Shown here piece after piece: positions 21,153 to 30,073 of a stretch of 64,000 nucleotides of DNA. The stretch is from an uncultured Pseudomonadota bacterium (GTDB lineage: Bacteria > Pseudomonadota > Gammaproteobacteria > Methylococcales > Methylomonadaceae): positions 1 to 64,000 of the forward strand of contig CAIXED010000021.1 in assembly GCA_903918375.1 (NCBI GenBank), written 5' to 3'. Position 1 is the first letter of the stretch, and each line of letters begins with the position of its first letter. The position numbers and the translations under genes are program-made. The notes beneath the pieces were generated by a model. That model searched no databases and had not been told where the DNA came from. It saw nothing but the letters and a program-made list of their open reading frames with translations.

Positions 21153-21180
21153 TTGACAAGGTTTTTCGAACTGGTAGACT
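21153..21180 (+). promoter_or_regulatory. Sigma-70-like promoter of pmoCAB
   Basis: A perfect -35 hexamer TTGACA (21153-21158) and a -10 TAGACT (21175-21180) separated by 16 bases. Transcription should start near 21187. It is the only strong match in the region and lies where a pmo promoter is expected. Confidence 0.7.
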
Positions 21181-21249
21181 GCGATCCGCTTCCAGGGAAG
21201 GTGGTATCAAGGTTCAATAGTGAGTTTTGATGTAACTAAGGAAAAATAA

Positions 21250-21285
21250 ATGAGCTCCCAAACTTTAGTCTGGGAATTTAGATAA
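21250..21285 (+). CDS. Possible 11-codon leader peptide before pmoC
   Basis: ATG at 21250, preceded by AAGGA with 7-base spacing, reads MSSQTLVWEFR and stops at 21285, 18 bases before pmoC. An imperfect 8-base stem (21256-21263 with 21268-21275, one A-C mismatch) lies inside it. It could be a translated leader affecting pmoC expression or simply chance; nothing else supports translation. Confidence 0.35.
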   Translation: MSSQTLVWEFR

Positions 21286-21303
21286 ATCTTTTAGGAGGTA
21301 GAA

Positions 21304-22056
21304 ATGGCTGCTACAACTGAATCAGTTAAAGCTGATGCTGCGGAAGCACCGCTTTTAAACCATAGAAACCTATGGGCAGGTATTACTCTGTACTTAGTAT
21401 TCTATTCATTCATTCGTTGGTACGAAGGTGTTTACGGCTGGTCAGCTGGTCTTGACTCATTCGCACCAGAATTCGAAACATACTGGATGAACATGTTGTA
21501 CATTGAAATCGTAGCGGAAGTTATTTTGTTCGCTGGTATCAATGGCTACATCTGGAAAACTCGTGACCGTAAAGTTATGTCAATCACTCCACGTGAAGAG
21601 TTGAGAAGACATTTTACTCACTGGACATGGTTGGTTTGCTACGGCTGGGCTATCTACTGGGGTGCTTCTTACTTCACAGAGCAAGACGGTACATGGCACC
21701 AAACTATCGTTCGTGATACTGACTTTACTCCAAGTCACATCATCGAGTTCTACTTGTCATACCCAATCTATATCATCACTGGTACAGCTTCTTTCATGTA
21801 TGCAAAAACAAGATTGCCTACATACCAAGAAGGTTTACATTTGATGTATTTGATCGCGGTTATCGGTCCTTTCATGATCTTGCCAAACGTTGGCTTGAAC
21901 GAATGGGGTCACACATTCTGGTTTATGGAAGAGTTGTTCGTTGCTCCATTGCATTACGGTTTCGTATTCTTTGGTTGGGCTGCTCTAGCTATAATGGGTG
22001 TTGTGAACACCGAAGTAATGGCAATTGCAAAATTGTTGAAAAAAGACTTGGCTTAA
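21304..22056 (+). CDS. pmoC: Particulate methane monooxygenase subunit C
   Basis: A 250-residue polytopic membrane subunit of the copper enzyme that oxidises methane to methanol. The metal site of PmoC is visible as D128-x3-H132-x12-H145 (segment DGTWH, then SH), equivalent to the Asp/His/His ligands known from Methylococcus. About six membrane helices. A strong ribosome site AGGAGGT precedes the ATG. Codon choice (GGT, GCT, AAC-type preference) looks more biased than in neighbours, as expected for a very highly expressed operon. Ammonia monooxygenase AmoC is the alternative, but overall motifs and context fit Pmo. Confidence 0.97.
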   Translation: MAATTESVKADAAEAPLLNHRNLWAGITLYLVFYSFIRWYEGVYGWSAGLDSFAPEFETYWMNMLYIEIVAEVILFAGINGYIWKTRDRKVMSITPREELRRHFTHWTWLVCYGWAIYWGASYFTEQDGTWHQTIVRDTDFTPSHIIEFYLSYPIYIITGTASFMYAKTRLPTYQEGLHLMYLIAVIGPFMILPNVGLNEWGHTFWFMEELFVAPLHYGFVFFGWAALAIMGVVNTEVMAIAKLLKKDLA

Positions 22057-22080
22057 TCGCTAGTCTTTAAAAGTAAAAAA

Positions 22081-22125
22081 CTATCTCCTTTCTTGCCTTA
22101 GTTCGCTAAGGCAAGATAAAGGTAG
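22081..22125 (+). other. Intercistronic hairpin between pmoC and pmoA
   Basis: A perfect 11-base stem (22091-22101 with 22106-22116) closed by a TTCG tetraloop, extended by weaker pairing of the flanks. There is no T run after it, so it looks like an mRNA-processing or stabilising structure rather than a terminator, possibly setting the pmoC to pmoAB ratio. Confidence 0.7.
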
Positions 22126-22167
22126 AAAGTAAAAAAATATAATTTTAATTCTTTAGGAGGTAAGCTA

Positions 22168-22917
22168 ATGAGCGCATCTCAATCAGCTGTACGTTCACGT
22201 GCGGAAGCGGTACAAGTTTCCCGTACGTTTGACTGGATGATTCTTTTCACACTGTTCACCGCAGTATTGGGTGGTTATCACATTCACTACATGTTGACCG
22301 GTGGTGACTGGGATTTCTGGACCGACTGGAAAGATAGACGTCTATGGGTAACTGTAGCACCTATCGTTTCAATCACTTTCCCTGCTGCTGTTCAAGCATG
22401 CTTGTGGTGGAGATACCGTTTACCAGTTGGCGCAACCATTTCTGTTGTTGCGTTGATGATTGGTGAGTGGATCAACAGATACTTAAACTTCTGGGGCTGG
22501 ACATACTTCCCAGTTAACATCTGTTTCCCTTCTAACCTGTTGCCAGGTGCTATCGTTCTTGACGTTATCTTAATGTTAGGTAACAGCATGACTTTGACAG
22601 CTGTTGTTGGTGGTTTGGCTTACGGTTTGTTGTTCTACCCAGGTAACTGGCCTGTAATCGCTCCATTGCACGTGCCTGTTGAATACAACGGTATGATGAT
22701 GACTTTGGCTGACTTACAAGGTTACCACTATGTAAGAACAGGTACTCCTGAGTACATCCGTATGGTAGAAAAAGGTACATTAAGAACTTTCGGTAAAGAC
22801 GTTGCTCCAGTATCAGCGTTCTTCTCTGGTTTCGTTTCTATCATTATCTACTTCTTGTGGCATTTCTTCGGCAGATGGTTCGCTAAAACCGACTTCATCG
22901 CTGACGATAATCTATAA
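22168..22917 (+). CDS. pmoA: Particulate methane monooxygenase subunit A
   Basis: A 249-residue membrane subunit, the common marker gene of methanotrophs. The segments GGDWDFWTDWKDRR near residue 45, and WGWTYFPVNICFPSNLLPG (partial) near residue 110, are the classic primer-site regions of pmoA, and FLWHFFGRWF ends the last helix. About seven membrane helices. Ribosome site AGGAGGT lies 5 bases before the ATG. The sequence resembles gammaproteobacterial PmoA rather than AmoA. Second gene of pmoCAB. Confidence 0.98.
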   Translation: MSASQSAVRSRAEAVQVSRTFDWMILFTLFTAVLGGYHIHYMLTGGDWDFWTDWKDRRLWVTVAPIVSITFPAAVQACLWWRYRLPVGATISVVALMIGEWINRYLNFWGWTYFPVNICFPSNLLPGAIVLDVILMLGNSMTLTAVVGGLAYGLLFYPGNWPVIAPLHVPVEYNGMMMTLADLQGYHYVRTGTPEYIRMVEKGTLRTFGKDVAPVSAFFSGFVSIIIYFLWHFFGRWFAKTDFIADDNL

Positions 22918-23019
22918 GACTGCAAGTAAGTTAAAGATTCTAATAAATGAAAGCTGGCATAGCGGTATCTTGTCAGAAGATCTTAATTACAAGATTCTCT
23001 AGTAATAGAGGAGGAAATT

Positions 23020-24261
23020 ATGAAAATTAAAGACAAAGTTGCAAAACTGTCCTTTGTCGCACTGCTGATCACAATGACAGCAGCGATGTTCTATGCTCCA
23101 ACAGCATCTGCTCACGGTGAAAAGTCACAGGCTGCGTTCATGCGTATGCGTACTATTCACTGGTTCGATTTGCATTGGTCTAAAGAAGAAGTGGCTGTTA
23201 ATGACACCATGACTTTGAACGGCAAATTCTTAGTATTTGCTGGCTGGCCAGAAACTGTTGATAAACCAGAAGTTTCTTTCTTGAACATCGGTATCCCAGG
23301 TCCAGTATTTATCCGTGCTGGTTCTTGGATCGGTGGTCAATTAGTTCCACGTTCAGTTTCTTTGGAATTGGGCGAAACTTATGAGTTTAAAGTTCTTTTG
23401 AAAGCACGTCGTCCAGGTGACTGGCACGTTCACTCAATGATGAACGTTCAAGGCGGTGGTCCAATCATCGGTCCAGGTAAATGGGTAACTATTACTGGTT
23501 CAATGGCTGACTTCGTTAACCCAGTGACAACTTTGACAGGTCAAACAATTGACTTGGAAAACTATGCATTGGATAACGTTTACTTCTGGCACGCTGTATG
23601 GTTCGCAATCGCGTTCGCATGGTTGTTGTTCTGGATCAAACGTCCAATGTTCGTACCACGTCACATCGCTGTAAGCACAGGCAAAGCTAACTCTTTGATC
23701 TCTGCTGGCGACAAAAAAGTTGGTATGGCTTTCGCTTTAGGTACTATCGTAATCGTTGCTGCTTCTATGGGCTCAACTAACGAAAAATACCCTGTAACTA
23801 CTCCATTGCAAGCAGGTTTGTTGCGTGGTATGAAAACATTCCAAATGCCTGAAGCTACTGTTTCAGTTAAAGTTGACGATGCTACATACCGTGTACCAGG
23901 TCGTGCAATGCAAATGACCTTGACTATGACTAACAACGGTGATTCTGCTGTTCGTTTAGGCGAGTTCAACACAGCTGGCGTACGTTTCTTGGATCCTGCG
24001 GTTCATGAAGATGACACCAACTATCCAGATGACTTGTTGGCTGAAGAAGGCTTAACAGTTAGCGACAACAGCCCATTGGCTCCAGGCGAAACTCGTACAG
24101 TAGAAGTAACTGCTTCTGACGCTGCATGGGAAGTATACCGTCTAGCTGACTTGATCTACGATCCAGATAGCCGTTTCGCTGGTTTGTTGTTCTTCTGGGA
24201 TGCTAAAGGTGCACGTCAATTGGTAACAGTTGATGCTCCATTAATCCCAACTTTCATCTAA
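23020..24261 (+). CDS. pmoB: Particulate methane monooxygenase subunit B
   Basis: A 413-residue subunit with two periplasmic cupredoxin-like domains and two membrane helices between them (near residues 190-208 and 237-255). The signal peptide ends TASA, so the mature protein begins with His32; together with the HVH pair (His136, His138) this forms the CuB site known in Methylococcus. GAGGAAAT-type ribosome site before the ATG. Last gene of the operon, followed by a strong terminator at 24301. Confidence 0.98.
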   Translation: MKIKDKVAKLSFVALLITMTAAMFYAPTASAHGEKSQAAFMRMRTIHWFDLHWSKEEVAVNDTMTLNGKFLVFAGWPETVDKPEVSFLNIGIPGPVFIRAGSWIGGQLVPRSVSLELGETYEFKVLLKARRPGDWHVHSMMNVQGGGPIIGPGKWVTITGSMADFVNPVTTLTGQTIDLENYALDNVYFWHAVWFAIAFAWLLFWIKRPMFVPRHIAVSTGKANSLISAGDKKVGMAFALGTIVIVAASMGSTNEKYPVTTPLQAGLLRGMKTFQMPEATVSVKVDDATYRVPGRAMQMTLTMTNNGDSAVRLGEFNTAGVRFLDPAVHEDDTNYPDDLLAEEGLTVSDNSPLAPGETRTVEVTASDAAWEVYRLADLIYDPDSRFAGLLFFWDAKGARQLVTVDAPLIPTFI

Positions 24262-24300
24262 TGAAAGATTGCTAAACATCACTGTTTAGTAATGAGGATG

Positions 24301-24338
24301 AAAACCCTCGCTATCGAAAGGTAGCGGGGGTTTTTTTT
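24301..24338 (+). terminator. Terminator of pmoCAB
   Basis: A 12-base stem (24304-24315 with 24320-24331, two G-T wobbles) with a GAAA tetraloop and an eight-base T run begins 40 bases after the pmoB stop codon. A textbook intrinsic terminator. Confidence 0.92.
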
Positions 24339-24409
24339 ACGTGATATTTAGAGTTATACAAAGCAAAAAATTAAGCTCTATTAATAAAATAAATAATAAA
24401 GGTTGGGAA

Positions 24410-24829
24410 ATGAATAAAGTTTTGTTGAGTTTAATAATGTTAGCTTTGGGAGGGTGTGCTGATAAAAATGAATATGAGCAAGCCATACTAGAGCAAATGC
24501 AGTTAGAGAAAGATGTTAAAGATTACAAAATCGATCCTGCAGTGATGGCGCAGTGTGTGGTGAGTAAATCATCAGTGAAGATGCCTGGTCTTTTGCCATT
24601 TGATCCACAACGGGCTGGTGCATATAGAAATTACGTGAAAATGTTGCAGTTAAATAAATCTGCTGATCCTAAAAAAGCATTAGAAGAGCTAAGAACTGAT
24701 TTTGGTTCACCAAAAGGTTTAGCGGAGGCTCATGCAAATTACGCAGAAAGCGTAATGGAATGTATGACAGGTTTGGTGACAGGCGAAGAAGAAAAGATGC
24801 AGGCTGTTGTTGAGCCTCAAGCAAAATAA
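24410..24829 (+). CDS. Small lipoprotein downstream of pmoB, unknown function
   Basis: From the ATG at 24410 the 139-residue product has a lipoprotein signal (MNKVLLSLIMLALGGC, lipobox Cys at residue 16), then an acidic and helical mature domain with two further cysteines (AQCVVS and MECMTG). The longer frame upstream to 24341 overlaps the terminator region and is not credible as coding. No family was recognised. It lies after the pmo terminator, so it may depend on read-through or its own promoter; its place beside pmoB suggests, but does not prove, a role with pMMO. Confidence 0.7.
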   Translation: MNKVLLSLIMLALGGCADKNEYEQAILEQMQLEKDVKDYKIDPAVMAQCVVSKSSVKMPGLLPFDPQRAGAYRNYVKMLQLNKSADPKKALEELRTDFGSPKGLAEAHANYAESVMECMTGLVTGEEEKMQAVVEPQAK

Positions 24830-24857
24830 AGCTGAATTCTTTAGTTGAAACACATTA

Positions 24858-24894
24858 AAAAACCACTCCTGCTTTATACACAGGAGTGGTTTTT
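24858..24894. terminator. Bidirectional terminator between the lipoprotein and valS
   Basis: A perfect 14-base stem (24858-24871 with 24881-24894), with A-run on one side and T-run on the other, sits between two convergent stop codons and can end both transcripts. Confidence 0.88.
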
Positions 24895-24907
24895 ATCAGT
24901 AGAAGCT

Positions 24908-27715
24908 CTATAGTGCTTTGATTTTTAGGAATTGTTCGCGAAGATTGTTTAAAGACGATTGAAGGCTTGCAAGTTTTTCGCGTTCTTTGGCAATGACATC
25001 TTCAGGTGCTTTATCAACGAATTCAGGATTACTGAGTTTACCTTCAATACGCGGTAAATCCTTTTCAATTTTAGTAATTTCCTTCTCAAGACGGCTTAAT
25101 TCGGCCTCTTTATCAATTAATCCTGCCATAGGGATTAATATTTTCATATCACCAACTAATGCGATAGCGGATTCTGGCGCTGTTGTTGCACTATCTAGCC
25201 AAGTGATTGATTCTAAGCGGCTGAGTCTAAGTAGGTAGCTTTGACTATTGGTAACATACGCTTGATCGCGTTCCGAGCCATTTTCTAGTAATACCGCTAG
25301 CGGTTTGCCTGGAGCAATATTCATTTCACCGCGAATTCTACGAATCCCTAAGATAAATTCCATCACCCAATTAATTTCATCAATAGCTGATGCATTGATT
25401 TGAGTGTTATCTGCAATAGGATAAGGCTGCAGCATAATCGTTGCGGCTGTACAGCCTGCAAGCGGTGCAACGCGTTGCCAAATCTCTTCGGTAATAAATG
25501 GCATGATCGGATGAGTCAAACGTAAAACCGTTTCAAGCACTTTTAATAAAGTTTGACGGGTGCCGCGCTGTAGATTTTCATCTTCACTTTGTAAGGAAAT
25601 TTTGGCTAATTCTAAATACCAGTCGCAATATTCGTTCCAAGTGAATTCATAGATAGCTTGTGCCGCCAAGTCAAAACGATAATGGTCAATAGCATCGGTT
25701 GTGGTGTTAATTACTTGATTTAGGCGTGACAAAATCCATAAATCCGCTTGGCTATAGGAACAGTCCGCGCAGCCTAAGCCATTATCTTGATCTTCGGTGT
25801 TCATCAGCACATAACGTGCAGCATTCCATAATTTATTACAGAAGTTACGGTAACCCTCAGTACGAGCTAAATCAAAACGAATATCACGACCTGTAGAAGC
25901 AAGAGACGCAAAGGTAAAACGTAATGCATCCGTGCCATAAGAGGCGATGCCATCAGGGAATTGTTTACGAGTAGCTTGTTCAATTTTCTTGGCTAGATGC
26001 GGCTGCATCATCCCAGAAATACGTTTGGTGACTAAAGTTTCTAGTTCAATACCGTCAATAATATCGATAGGATCTAAAACGTTACCTTTCGATTTCGACA
26101 TTTTTTGCCCTTCGGCATCACGAACTAAGCCGTGAATATAAACTTCACGGAACGGAACTTGGCCTTGAAATTTCAAGCCCATCATAATCATCCGAGCAAC
26201 CCAGAAGAAAATAATGTCGAAACCGGTTACCAAAACACTAGTTGGATAATGTTGAGCTAATTCTGGCGTTTGTTCAGGCCAACCCAAAGTTGAGAACGGC
26301 CATAGCGCTGATGAAAACCAAGTGTCCAATACATCTTCATCTTGATGTAGAGGGTAGTCGTCAGCTAGGCCATGACGTTCGCGAATTGCTTGTTCTGATT
26401 GTCCAACATAAGTATTTCCTTGTTGATCATACCAAGCAGGGATACGGTGTCCCCACCAGATTTGGCGAGAAATACACCAATCTTGGATGTTGCGCATCCA
26501 CTCAAAATAAGTGTTTTTCCAATTGTCTGGCACAAATTTAATCGCGCCTGTTTCAACGGCTTCAATGGCAGGTTTAGCCAGTGGTTCAATTTTGACGTAC
26601 CACTGATTAGTCAAAAATGGTTCGATAATGGCATTGGTTCTATCGCCACGCGGAACCATTAATTTGTGGTCAACGATTTTCTCTAATAGACCTTGAGCTT
26701 CCAAGTCAGCAACTATCCGTTTACGGGCTTCAACTCGATCTAGTCCGATGTAAGCACTGGGAATTAAAGTGTATTCATCATTGTTATCGCGAATTGCGGC
26801 ATCAACAGTGAAAATATTAATCAAGCCGCCATGAGGAAGATCGGCAATCGCAGAAGTATGTTTATGGCGTGACCAAACTTCATAGTCATTAAAATCGTGA
26901 GCAGGAGTGATTTTTACACAGCCTGTGCCGAATTCTGGATCAACATAATCATCGGCGATAATCGGAATGCGGCGGCCAGTTAGCGGCAATTCAACAAACT
27001 CGCCTAATAAGTGTTTGTAACGCTCATCTTCTGGATGAATTGCAACAGCTGCATCACCCAATAAAGTTTCTGGGCGGGTTGTTGCGACCACCAAAAAGCC
27101 TTTGCCGTTAGTTAAGGGATAGCGCATGTGCCACATTGAGCCATTTTCTTCTTCGGACATCACTTCCAAATCAGATACAGCGGTATGTAGAACAGGGTCC
27201 CAGTTAACTAAGCGTTTGCCGCGGTAAATCAAACCTTCTTCGTAAAGTTTGATGAATACTTCTTGTACGGCTTCCGACATGCCATCGTCCATGGTGAAGC
27301 GCTCTTTTTCCCAATCCAGTGACGAGCCCATGCGACGTAGTTGGCGGGTGATGGTGCCGCCAGACTGTTCTTTCCATTCCCAAACTTTCTCGACAAAAGC
27401 TTCTCTGCCTAAATCGTGGCGGGTTTTACCTTCGGCATTTAATAAGCGCTCAACAACCATTTGTGTGGCGATACCAGCGTGATCGGTGCCAGGTTGCCAT
27501 AAGGTGTTATAGCCTTTCATTCGATGGTAACGAGTCAAGGCATCCATAATGGTGTCTTGAAAAGCATGTCCCATGTGTAAACTGCCGGTGACATTTGGGG
27601 GCGGAATCATAATGCAATAAGATTCGCCTTCTTGTTTGGCGGCAAAATAGCCTTGCTCTTCCCAAGTTTGGTACCAGCGTTGTTCGATTGCGTGAGGGGA
27701 GTAGGTTTTTTCCAT
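24908..27715 (-). CDS. valS: Valyl-tRNA synthetase
   Basis: A 935-residue class I synthetase charging tRNA-Val. The HIGH motif appears as HMGHAF near residue 47 after PPPNVTGSL, the editing (CP1) domain has [14 protein letters not shown] near residue 215, and [12 protein letters not shown] is near residue 555. The C-terminal coiled-coil arm (about residues 865-935) with repeated Glu/Lys heptads is present. Full length. It points away from pmoCAB. Confidence 0.98.
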   Translation of the reverse strand: MEKTYSPHAIEQRWYQTWEEQGYFAAKQEGESYCIMIPPPNVTGSLHMGHAFQDTIMDALTRYHRMKGYNTLWQPGTDHAGIATQMVVERLLNAEGKTRHDLGREAFVEKVWEWKEQSGGTITRQLRRMGSSLDWEKERFTMDDGMSEAVQEVFIKLYEEGLIYRGKRLVNWDPVLHTAVSDLEVMSEEENGSMWHMRYPLTNGKGFLVVATTRPETLLGDAAVAIHPEDERYKHLLGEFVELPLTGRRIPIIADDYVDPEFGTGCVKITPAHDFNDYEVWSRHKHTSAIADLPHGGLINIFTVDAAIRDNNDEYTLIPSAYIGLDRVEARKRIVADLEAQGLLEKIVDHKLMVPRGDRTNAIIEPFLTNQWYVKIEPLAKPAIEAVETGAIKFVPDNWKNTYFEWMRNIQDWCISRQIWWGHRIPAWYDQQGNTYVGQSEQAIRERHGLADDYPLHQDEDVLDTWFSSALWPFSTLGWPEQTPELAQHYPTSVLVTGFDIIFFWVARMIMMGLKFQGQVPFREVYIHGLVRDAEGQKMSKSKGNVLDPIDIIDGIELETLVTKRISGMMQPHLAKKIEQATRKQFPDGIASYGTDALRFTFASLASTGRDIRFDLARTEGYRNFCNKLWNAARYVLMNTEDQDNGLGCADCSYSQADLWILSRLNQVINTTTDAIDHYRFDLAAQAIYEFTWNEYCDWYLELAKISLQSEDENLQRGTRQTLLKVLETVLRLTHPIMPFITEEIWQRVAPLAGCTAATIMLQPYPIADNTQINASAIDEINWVMEFILGIRRIRGEMNIAPGKPLAVLLENGSERDQAYVTNSQSYLLRLSRLESITWLDSATTAPESAIALVGDMKILIPMAGLIDKEAELSRLEKEITKIEKDLPRIEGKLSNPEFVDKAPEDVIAKEREKLASLQSSLNNLREQFLKIKAL

Positions 27716-27795
27716 GAGAATGTCGTATGTGGATTAGCTAATTCAAAAAATGTTGCGCTATTTTAGCCTAAATCTAGGGCTAGGCTGACTAAGCC

Positions 27796-28572
27796 TTATT
27801 CATCAATGCGAGCAGTTTGTTTGCGCCAGTAATTAAGCGATTTTGTCATTAAGTCGAGCAAAGGTGCTGCGCCGGCAATAGCTACCGCATCAACCAGACA
27901 ATACCAAGCTGCTACCCCGCTCGGAGGATTGCCTTGTGGTAATTTAGAAGCTGGGTCGATGACTGACCATGCCCAAGTGCCAGCGGAAGTGCCGACAATT
28001 TCCAGCCAAGAGGTAATGAAAAAAGCCCCAAGGTAAACCATAGGTGAGCGGCCTTTTAATAAGTAAAGCAAGAAAACCAAAAATAATATCGCTCCAATAA
28101 TATCTTGGCGTTGTGTCCAGTTACTGAGTCCCCAAGCAGCCCACAAGCCACAAGTAATAACAACAAAAGCGGCAATTTTTCGTGCGTTATTTTGAAATAA
28201 GCCAGAGCGGCCTAGTGCAACAGCGGTTAGATACACCAAGCCATGACCAGGGGGAACATAAGCCGGTACATTACCAAATCGGTAGATATAGCCTTGCATA
28301 TAAATAGAGGCAAAAAATTCGCCAATTACTGCAAAACTAACCGCAACGGCTACTTGGGTGCGAACATATTTACATTCGCTACGTAGAAAAAATAGTAGAA
28401 ACAACCAACCAAAAAATGCCAAAACATATTGCATAAATTTGGGGGCAAAGCCGTCAGTTGTCAGGCAAATTGTGACTGTGACAAAGGTGAAGCCAGCAAT
28501 CAGGTAGTCGTGACGACGGTGTTCAGCAGGCGTTTCTGGATTTGGAAAATGGGGGAGCGAAAAAAAAGTCAT
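27796..28572 (-). CDS. Polytopic membrane protein of unknown function
   Basis: A 258-residue protein with about eight hydrophobic segments. Conserved-looking polar elements in or near membranes are YVPPGHGLVYL near residue 105, WLEIVGTSAGTWAW near residue 190, and PPSGVAAWYCLVDA near residue 215. A TTG at 28599 would add nine residues, but the ATG at 28572, 8 bases after the stop of the DedA-like gene, is preferred. The last gene of the minus-strand copper-associated group; no family was recognised. Confidence 0.65.
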   Translation of the reverse strand: MTFFSLPHFPNPETPAEHRRHDYLIAGFTFVTVTICLTTDGFAPKFMQYVLAFFGWLFLLFFLRSECKYVRTQVAVAVSFAVIGEFFASIYMQGYIYRFGNVPAYVPPGHGLVYLTAVALGRSGLFQNNARKIAAFVVITCGLWAAWGLSNWTQRQDIIGAILFLVFLLYLLKGRSPMVYLGAFFITSWLEIVGTSAGTWAWSVIDPASKLPQGNPPSGVAAWYCLVDAVAIAGAAPLLDLMTKSLNYWRKQTARIDE

Positions 28573-28579
28573 AAGTGTT

Positions 28580-29005
28580 TTAAACAAAAGCGTAGGCAAC
28601 AGCCATGTAGCGTAAGGCTTTGCCTATCAAAATAGCAAATAAGGAAAATATTGGTGAAAGTTTTAGCCAACCTGCGGCAAAACATAGACCGTCGCCAATA
28701 ATCGGTAGCCAAGAAAATAATAATGCCCAATAACCCCAGCGACGGACAAGATTCAGTGATTTTTGCTGTTCGGTGTTATTGAAAGCGGATAGTGGATATT
28801 TTTTTGCTGTCCACAAGCCCAGCCACCAAGTCGTTAATGCGCCCAAAGTATTGCCGATAGTGGCAACGGTGATTAACTCGATTATCGGTGTAGTATTTTG
28901 AGTGACTAGATAAGCGAGTACCGCTTCCGAGCCGCCTGGGGCAATGGTTGAAGAGATAAAGGCGCTGATAAATAAACCCAATACGCCGAGTGATTCAAAG
29001 TTCAT
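28580..29005 (-). CDS. DedA/YqaA-type membrane protein
   Basis: A 141-residue protein with four or five helices. GGSEAVLAYLV near residue 24, the GNTLGALTTWWLG motif near residue 51, and the amphipathic RWGYWALLFSWLPIIGDGLCFAAG (partial) near residue 88 match the YqaA branch of the DedA (VTT) superfamily, proposed lipid scramblases or proton-linked carriers. Linked downstream by 8 bases to the 258-residue membrane protein. A terminator separates it from the cupredoxin gene. Confidence 0.8.
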   Translation of the reverse strand: MNFESLGVLGLFISAFISSTIAPGGSEAVLAYLVTQNTTPIIELITVATIGNTLGALTTWWLGLWTAKKYPLSAFNNTEQQKSLNLVRRWGYWALLFSWLPIIGDGLCFAAGWLKLSPIFSLFAILIGKALRYMAVAYAFV

Positions 29006-29020
29006 GGTCTTATAAATAAA

Positions 29021-29052
29021 AAAGCCCCTGAAACCGGTGTTTCAGGGGCTTT
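29021..29052 (-). terminator. Terminator of the cupredoxin gene
   Basis: A perfect 14-base stem (29021-29034 with 29039-29052), CGGT loop, lies 12 bases after the cupredoxin stop codon on the minus strand and is followed there by a T-rich run. Confidence 0.9.
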
Positions 29053-29063
29053 GAAGATTGGTT

Positions 29064-29966
29064 TTATTTGCCAGTGCTAGTTGCTTTTTTGTTTGCTGGT
29101 TTTTTAAACAAACCACTAATCAACTTAACTGCTGAACTAATGAATCCAGTGGCTGTTTCAATTATTGAAGCAACGATTTCACCGGGACTCATGCCTTTAT
29201 ATTTTTTAGCTAAACTCGGGGCAAGTAAAAAGCCGATTGCCAAACCAATGATAGTCGTGCCTGATAGTCCGGTATCTGTTTCAGTATCGGCAGCAGGTGA
29301 TGATGTGCTTGGCGTGGCTGTATTATCTGTAGCAGGTGCTGTTGTTACTTCCGCTGGAATTTCTTCTGCAACATAAGGCTTGCCGCTGTAATCATCAGGA
29401 AATACGCTGGTGGTTACCCCTGGAATGCTTGGTAAATCTTCTGCACCTTTGCCCACTTTTAATTGGGCTTTCATGCCTTTTTCCATGTGCTGAGCAATGT
29501 CGCAATGTACCAGATAGGTTTTGTCGCCTGGTGGCAAAATCAGTGTGCCAGATACTTTGCCAGGGCCGCTAACTTCTAAGTGAAACATGCCTTTAGGATA
29601 AAGGTATTTAGGTAGGCCGTGCATCATCCACTGGTGGCGGATTTCATCGTCATTGATAAAGTGCACAGTTAATTTAGTGCACGGTTCAAACTGGAATTCT
29701 TGTTGGTCGAACGCATACATAGTGCCGGGAAATTTTTCGGCGTATTTGTGACCTGCATGGATTGTAATTTCTTTAGTAGCTGCAATTTTGTCGCAACCGC
29801 CAGGTAATGTGTCTGCATTTTGACCCATTACCATGCCACCATCCATATCCATTAGATGTCCATCACCATGATTCATCATGTTGGTGTGGTCTTGAAACTC
29901 TTTTGCAGAAACGGGGGTAATAGACAGGGTGCCGATTAGTGCGGCTAAGGCTAGTTTTTTGTCCAT
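29064..29966 (-). CDS. Exported cupredoxin-domain copper protein with C-terminal membrane segment
   Basis: A 300-residue protein with a signal peptide (cleavage near residue 21), a His/Met-rich segment (about residues 26-50) suited to Cu(I)/Cu(II), and a cupredoxin domain (about residues 65-172). The type 1 copper ligands look like His111, Cys155, His160 and Met165, with C-x4-H-x4-M spacing as in rusticyanin. A Thr/Pro/Ala-rich linker leads to a membrane helix (about residues 236-252) and a basic tail. It could be an electron carrier or copper carrier for the adjacent pMMO system; which one is inference. Confidence 0.82.
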   Translation of the reverse strand: MDKKLALAALIGTLSITPVSAKEFQDHTNMMNHGDGHLMDMDGGMVMGQNADTLPGGCDKIAATKEITIHAGHKYAEKFPGTMYAFDQQEFQFEPCTKLTVHFINDDEIRHQWMMHGLPKYLYPKGMFHLEVSGPGKVSGTLILPPGDKTYLVHCDIAQHMEKGMKAQLKVGKGAEDLPSIPGVTTSVFPDDYSGKPYVAEEIPAEVTTAPATDNTATPSTSSPAADTETDTGLSGTTIIGLAIGFLLAPSLAKKYKGMSPGEIVASIIETATGFISSAVKLISGLFKKPANKKATSTGK

Positions 29967-30032
29967 TAGGGAGTTTCCTCAGTATCGGAAGTGTTAAAAA
30001 ATAGTCAGATGGCAGGATGTTGTAGAATTAAG

Positions 30033-30065
30033 AAGCTCTGTTAATCCTTAAGATTAACAGAGCTT
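30033..30065 (-). terminator. Terminator after the His-starting protein gene
   Basis: A perfect 14-base stem (30033-30046 with 30052-30065) with a 5-base loop lies 8 bases after the stop codon on the minus strand. The T tail is short, so some read-through into the cupredoxin gene is possible. Confidence 0.7.
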
Positions 30066-30073
30066 GGTATTGC

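Larger units (their letters stand above)
20935..21303 (+). promoter_or_regulatory. pmo upstream and leader region
   Basis: A 369-base AT-rich stretch between rsmD and pmoC. It holds a sigma-70-like promoter (TTGACA at 21153-21158, 16-base spacer, TAGACT at 21175-21180), a leader of roughly 115 bases, a short open frame at 21250-21285 with an imperfect hairpin (21256-21275), and a strong ribosome binding site AGGAGGT 5 bases before pmoC. The rest (20935-21150) is T-rich with no gene seen. Confidence 0.7.

Noticed and set aside
23661-23972. Minus-strand open frame within pmoB
   Set aside because: Shadow of a strongly biased coding sequence; no start signals and no family match.
21304-24261. 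Ammonia monooxygenase (amoCAB) instead of pmoCAB
   Set aside because: Sequence motifs of the A subunit and the overall gene complement fit a gammaproteobacterial methanotroph; no hydroxylamine oxidation genes are seen in the window. A phylogeny would settle it fully.
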